Below, piece after piece: positions 18,401 through 21,769 of a DNA stretch of 21,769 nt. A program made the position numbers and the translations under genes. Source of the stretch: CAZGMC01 sp964526565 (GTDB lineage Bacteria; Pseudomonadota; Alphaproteobacteria; DSM-16000; Inquilinaceae). Where the stretch lies: NCBI GenBank assembly GCA_964526565.1, contig CAZGMC010000071.1, forward strand, positions 1 to 21,769. The letters run 5' to 3'. The stretch's first letter is position 1, and every line of letters begins with the position of its first letter. Below the pieces are notes generated by a model. It was not told the origin of the DNA and did not search any database. It saw nothing but the letters and a program-made list of their open reading frames with translations.

Positions 18401-21168
18401 TCGATCCAGTAGCGGCGCCGCTCGAACGGATAGGGCGGCTGCGGCACGCGGCGCCGCCGGTAGGGCCGGTCCAGCCCCTCCCAGTCGACCGGCACGCCGG
18501 CGACGAACAGGCCGGACAGCGCCGTCAGCAGCGTCGCCCAGTCGGCCCGCTCGGGGCGCAGGCTGGGCAGGAAGGTGGCGGCGTCCTCCAGCGTCGCGCC
18601 GGCCAGGCTGCCGGCGCCCAGGCCGCACAGCACCGGCGCCGGCCCGACCTCCAGGAACAGGCGGTGGCCGGCGGCGTGCAGGGCGCGGATGCCGTCGGCG
18701 AAGCGCACCGGCTCGCGGGCGTGGCGGGCCCAGTCGCCCGGCGTCGGCACGTGCCCGGCCGGCAGCACCGTGCCGGTCAGGTTGTCGGCCAGCGGCAGCT
18801 CCGGCACCCGCCAGTCCGCCCGCGCCACCCGCTCGGCCAGTGGCGCCAGCACCGGGTCCATGGCCGGCGAATGGAAGCCGTGCGAGACGGCCAGCGGCCG
18901 GACGGCGACCCCGCCCGCCCGCAGCGTCGCCGCGACCGCGTCCACCGCCGCCGGCAGGCCGGCGACGACCACCGCCTCCGGCCCGTTGACCGCGGCCACG
19001 GCGGCGCCGTCGCGGTGCGGCGCCACGGCGGCGGCGACCTCGGCCTCGCCGGCGGAGCAGGCGATCATGCGGCTGTCCGGCAGGGCGTCCATCATGCGGC
19101 CGCGGTCGGCGATCAGCGGCAGCAGCGCCTCGATGCCGATCATCCCGGCGACGGCGGCGGCGACATACTGGCCCAGGCTGTGGCCCAGCACGGCGGCCGG
19201 CGTCACGCCCCAGTCGCGCCACAGCATGGCCAGCGACCACTCCAGCGCGCACAGCGCCGGCTGGGCGTACCTGGTGCGGGCCAGCCGCGCCGTCGCCGCC
19301 GGCCGGCCGTAGAGCAGGTCGTGCAGGCCGACGTCCAGGTGCGGCGCCAGGATCTCGGCACAGCGGTCCAGGTGGCGGCGGAAGCCGGGCGCGGTGTCGT
19401 AGAGCTGCCGCGCCATGCCCGGCGCCGCCGCGCCCTGGCCGGTGAACAGAAAGACCGGGCGCGGCACCGCTGCGCGGTCGGGCGCGCCCTGCTTCAGGCC
19501 GGCCGGCCGCCCGCCGCGGGCGAACGCCTCCAGCGTCTCGGCCAGCGCCGCCGCCCCGCTGCCGACGGCGGTCAGCCGGTGGGCGTGCAGTGCCCGGCCG
19601 GTGTTGGCCGCGTAACAGGCATCGCCGGCCACGGCCGGGTCGTCGCCGAGCGTGCGCAGCGCCGCGGCCTGCCGCTCCGCCAGCCGGCGCAGCGCCGCAT
19701 CCGACCGCGCCGACAGGGCCAGGACGTGGTGGCTGCGGTCGGTCTCGGGGCGCGGCCGCGGGTCGTCGGGCGGCTGCTCCAGGATGACGTGGGCGTTGGC
19801 GCCGGTCATGGAGAACGAGCTGACGGCGCCGCGCCGCGGCCGCCCGGTGGCGGGCCACGGCAACGCCGTGCGGGCCACCGCCACCGGCATCCCGTCCCAC
19901 GGGATCAGCGGGTTGAGCGTCGCGCAGTGCAGGCTGGGCGGCACCGTGGCATGCTCCAGCGCCAGGACCAGCTTGACCACGCCGCACAGCCCGGCGGCGG
20001 CCTCGGTATGGCCGACATTGCTCTTGACCGAGCCGATCAGCAGCGGCCGGTCGGCCGGCCGGCCGGGGCCGTAGACGGCGTCGAGCGCCCGCACCTCGAC
20101 CGGGTCGCCCAGCTCGGTGCCGGTGCCGTGCGCCTCGACATAGTCGATGCCGTCCGGCGCCAGCCCGGCGGCGTCCAGGGCGGCGCGGATCACCGCCGCC
20201 TGGGCCTGGCCGTTGGGCACGGTCAGGCCGCTGCTCGGCCCGTCGTGGTTGACGGCGCTGCCGCGCACCAGGGCGAACACCCGGTCGCCGCCGGCCAGGG
20301 CGTCCGACAGGCGGCGCAGCACCAGCACGGCACAGCCCTCGCCGCGACCGAAGCCGTCGGCGCCGGCGGCGAACGCCTTGCAGCGGCCGTCCGCGGCCAG
20401 GGCGCCGATGGCACTGTTGAACAGGAACCCGCCGACCGACAGCATCAGGTGGACGCCGCCGGCCAGGGCGCGGTCGCACTCGCCGTCACGCAACGCCCGG
20501 CAGGCCTGGTGCAGCGCCACCAGCGACGACGAGCAGGCCGTGTCGATGGCCAGGCTGGGGCCGTGCACGCCCAGCACGAACGACAGCCGGCCTGCCGTGA
20601 AGCACGGCGCGGTGCCGGTGCCGAAATGGGCGTCGATGCGGCGCGGGTCGGCGTTGGCGATCTGGCGGTCGCCGTAGTCGCGCGAGGTGGTGCCGACGAA
20701 CACGCCGGTGCGGCTGCCGCGCAGGCGGTCCGGCGCGGTGCCGCCGCGCTCCAGCGCCTCCCAGGCGACCTCCAGCAGCAGCCGCTGCTGCGGGTCCAGC
20801 GCCCGCGCCTCGCGGCCGGAGATGCGGAACAGCGCGGCGTCGAAGCCGGCCGCGTCGGACAGGAAGGCGGCGCGGCGCGGCACGGCGCGGGCCGGGCCGT
20901 CGCCCAGCGGCTGATGGCCGGGGTCGGCCTCCCAGCGGCCGGGCGGGACCGGGCCGACGGCGTCGCGGCCATCGCGCAGCAGCGCCCAGAAGTCCTCGAC
21001 CGTCTCGCCGCCGGGGAAGCGGCACGCATAGCCGGTAATGGCAATCGGCTCGCGCTGCAGGGCCGCGGCCTCGGAGGAGCGGTCGCGCAGGCCGGCGGCC
21101 AGCACGGCCAGCTTGACCGGCGACAGCGCCGCCAGCGGGTCGGGGCGGGGCTCGGATCGCTGCGTCAT
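12460..21168 (-). CDS. Hybrid PKS-aminotransferase-NRPS protein, KS-AT-ACP-AMT-C-A-PCP
   Basis: A 2902-residue megasynthase that extends an acyl chain with malonate, aminates the beta-keto group and condenses the beta-amine with an amino acid (code serine-like). Domains: N-terminal helical docking segment 12-38; KS 39-465; AT 570-870; ACP 1015-1090; short amphipathic helix 1178-1204; class III (GSA-type) aminotransferase 1336-1740; C 1765-2200; A 2226-2735; PCP 2763-2835. There is no KR, DH, methyltransferase or epimerase, which leaves the beta-ketone available to the AMT. The start is the ATG overlapping the upstream stop (ATGA), with GGAG seven bases before it. The architecture resembles the mycosubtilin/iturin A-type protein without its AL-ACP loading part, and microcystin McyE without its C-methyltransferase. 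The C-terminus ends in a Gly-Pro-Ala repeat and a basic-then-acidic tail. All active-site motifs look intact. Confidence 0.95.
12554..12607 (-). repeat. 9-bp tandem repeat, six copies, collagen-like Gly-Pro-Ala tail of protein 2
   Basis: The plus-strand unit ccagccggg is repeated six times without change, followed by a degenerate copy. It encodes a Gly-Pro-Ala run in the C-terminal tail after the PCP of protein 2. The perfect identity suggests recent expansion by slippage. Confidence 0.95.
12655..15876 (-). other. Protein 2 NRPS module: C-A(Ser-like)-PCP
   Basis: The C domain (1765-2200) has an intact H-H-I-V-A-D-G motif (1899-1905). Its opening motif (S-E-A-Q-R-Q-L-W, then S-S-A-Y-T-E-S) reads like C domains that follow AMT domains and accept a beta-amino donor. 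The A domain (2226-2735) has F-T-S-G-S-T-G-R-P-K-G, Y-R-T-G-D-L and the A10 lysine in H-G-K-A-D-R. Aligning to the GrsA pocket positions by eye gives D-V-W-H-F-S-L-I-E-K, close to published serine codes (D-V-W-H-L-S-L-I-D-K and variants). The PCP serine is in L-G-G-N-S-L (codon 12778-12780). No epimerase follows, so the residue should stay L unless changed elsewhere. Confidence 0.88.
15949..17163 (-). other. Embedded PLP-dependent aminotransferase domain (AMT, glutamate-1-semialdehyde aminomutase family)
   Basis: Residues about 1336-1740 of protein 2. Visible family features are S-G-T-E-A-V-M-T (1423-1430, phosphate cup), S-Y-H-G-H-S-D-G (1450-1457), F-D-E-M-I-T-G-F-R (1544-1552, cofactor Asp) and the PLP lysine in Y-G-K-I-L-G-G-G (Lys1573, codon 16450-16452). 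In known PKS/NRPS proteins this domain moves an amino group onto the beta-keto carbon of the ACP-bound chain, giving a beta-aminoacyl thioester. An amphipathic helix before it (about 1178-1204) may help dimerise it. The fold is certain; beta-keto specificity is inferred from position directly after a KR-less KS-AT-ACP. Confidence 0.95.
17741..17801 (-). repeat. 21-bp tandem repeat, nearly three copies, in the ACP-AMT linker
   Basis: The plus-strand unit is ggcggcgccgtggcggcctc plus one g, with the last copy diverging at its end. It encodes repeats of P-P-E-A-A-T-A within a Pro/Ala/Thr-rich linker between the ACP and the aminotransferase of protein 2. Confidence 0.88.
17899..21054 (-). other. 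Protein 2 PKS module: KS-AT-ACP (residues about 39-1090)
   Basis: The KS has the Cys active site (D-T-A-C-S-S-S, Cys212) and both catalytic His motifs (E-A-H-G-T-G-T near 345-351 and K-S-N-V-G-H near 382-387). The AT has G-H-S-L-G-Q (662-667) in place of the usual G-H-S-x-G-E, and S-H-G-F-H-S (762-767) at the substrate motif. The F-H form there is typical of malonyl-CoA rather than methylmalonyl-CoA. The post-AT linker Y-P-F-E-R-R-R-Y-W is canonical. The ACP serine is in M-G-A-D-S-I (Ser1050, codon 18019-18021). The missing KR is functionally consistent with the downstream aminotransferase. Confidence 0.92.
18235..18339 (-). repeat. 15-bp tandem repeat, seven copies, in the AT-ACP linker of protein 2
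   Basis: On the plus strand the unit reads agcagggaccggttc. Copies 2-4 are identical to each other, the first and fifth differ slightly, and the last two read aacggggaccggtg(a/c). It encodes five P-V-P-A-E units and two P-V-P-V-S units (residues about 946-979), a stiff proline-rich spacer. The unit is a multiple of three, so copy changes keep the frame. Confidence 0.95.
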
Positions 21169-21179
21169 GCCCGGTCTCC
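21165..21179 (-). promoter_or_regulatory. Coupled stop/start (ATGA) with ribosome binding site for protein 2
   Basis: The upstream TGA (21167-21165) overlaps the ATG (21168-21166). GGAG at 21179-21176 sits seven bases before the ATG. This fixes the start of protein 2; the longer open frame upstream of it is low-complexity out-of-frame sequence. The arrangement implies translational coupling. Confidence 0.85.
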
Positions 21180-21769
21180 GCCATGGGAACCCAGGGTGTG
21201 CCAGGCATCGGCGTCGCTCAGCGCGGCCAGGGCGGCGATCGTCTCGTCCAGGTGGGCGGCGGGCATGCGGATCGCGTCCGTGGCGTCCGTCGCCGGTGCC
21301 GGTGCCGGCGACGGTGTCGGGCGGGACATCGGGGCCGGCCGGGCCGCGGGCATGGCGGCGGTGTCGAGGTCCAGCACGCCGGCCAGATGGGTCGCGACGC
21401 CGGCGATCGTCGGGTGCTCCAGCGCCAGGGTGGCCGGCAGCGCGGTGCCGGCCGAACGCTGCAGGGCCTCGCGCAGCTCCAGCGCGGTGATCGAGTCCAT
21501 GCCCAGCTCGTGCAGGCCGACATCGATCGGCGGCGCCGCGGTCGGCCCCAGGCCCAGGATGCGCGCCACCGTCTCCTGCACGTGGCGCTGCAGCACGGCC
21601 GGCCGCTCGGCCGGATGGCTGGCCCGCAGCCGGTCGGCCAGCGTGCCGGCGGCCGGCGGGGCGGCCGGCGGGGCGGCGGCGGGGGGTGCGGTGGTGGATT
21701 GGGGGACCGCCGGCGCCGTCGCGGCCAGTGCCGCAGCGGGCCACATTGCCGATCCGCGGCCGTATTTCA
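21165..21769 (-). CDS. Type I PKS, C-terminal fragment with acyl carrier protein (5' end outside window)
   Basis: This is the end of a modular PKS protein that hands its acyl chain to the next gene. The frame is open to the window edge: codons before the first ATG (21744-21746) read K-Y-G-R-G-S-A. I take this as the end of an upstream KR or other PKS domain, so that ATG is probably internal. Counting from it, an Ala/Pro-rich linker (residues 10-34) precedes an ACP (about 35-125). The ACP carries the phosphopantetheine serine in G-M-D-S-I (Ser85, codon 21492-21494) and the typical E-H-P-T-I-A-G helix. A second Pro-rich linker and a predicted C-terminal helix (about 163-187) follow and may dock to the N-terminus of the next protein. 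Its TGA overlaps the next ATG. The ACP identity is secure; what lies upstream cannot be seen. Confidence 0.88.
   Translation of the reverse strand, partial: KYGRGSAMWPAAALAATAPAVPQSTTAPPAAAPPAAPPAAGTLADRLRASHPAERPAVLQRHVQETVARILGLGPTAAPPIDVGLHELGMDSITALELREALQRSAGTALPATLALEHPTIAGVATHLAGVLDLDTAAMPAARPAPMSRPTPSPAPAPATDATDAIRMPAAHLDETIAALAALSDADAWHTLGSHGGDRA

Noticed and set aside
21169..21744. Upstream extension of protein 2 over the first gene
   Set aside because: It overlaps the ACP of gene 1 out of frame and is Arg/Ala/Gly-rich without homology features. The ATG at 21168 has a GGAG site and leads straight into the KS docking segment.

Overview
The window is one continuous stretch of a modular polyketide synthase / non-ribosomal peptide synthetase (PKS/NRPS) assembly line. 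All four genes lie on the minus strand, so biosynthetic order runs from high to low coordinates. The DNA is very GC-rich (roughly three quarters G+C) with almost every third codon position G or C. There are no intergenic spaces: each gene start overlaps the previous stop (ATGA, ATGA, TGATG), so this is the interior of a translationally coupled operon that extends beyond both window edges. A run of exactly 100 N (2409-2508) is an assembly gap, so the source is a draft or metagenomic assembly. The organism is probably a high-GC Gram-negative bacterium (a proteobacterium such as Rhodospirillales, or a myxobacterium). The reasons are the mixed PKS/NRPS layout, a TubC-type docking domain and an embedded aminotransferase. 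This assignment is inference only.

Layout in biosynthetic order: (1) 21165-21769, the C-terminal end of a PKS protein carrying an ACP. (2) 12460-21168, a 2902-residue protein KS-AT-ACP-aminotransferase(AMT)-C-A-PCP. (3) 2837-12463, a 3208-residue protein C-PCP-C-A-PCP-KS-AT-KR-ACP. (4) 1-2837, the start of an NRPS protein: TubC-type docking domain, C domain (interrupted by the N gap) and most of an A domain.

Predicted chemistry: an acyl/polyketide chain from upstream is extended with malonate and left as a beta-ketone, because protein 2 has no KR. The AMT converts it to a beta-amine, and the chain is joined to an amino acid whose A-domain code reads like serine. Protein 3 begins with a C-PCP pair that has no A domain, then a second serine-like module. 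A malonate-extending module with KR follows and should turn the serine into a statine-like 4-amino-3,5-dihydroxypentanoyl unit. Protein 4 then adds a residue whose code is valine-like. The expected product is a beta-amino-acyl (lipo)peptide with an internal gamma-amino-beta-hydroxy acid, comparable in logic to mycosubtilin/iturin and microsclerodermin-type pathways but with a different residue order.

Beyond the domains, the window has six in-frame tandem repeats (unit lengths 9, 12, 15 and 21 bp), all in linkers or tails between domains. No tailoring enzyme, transporter, regulator, thioesterase, tRNA, rRNA, mobile element or CRISPR array was seen. No gene-free stretch of 300 bases exists, apart from whatever the N gap hides inside gene 4.
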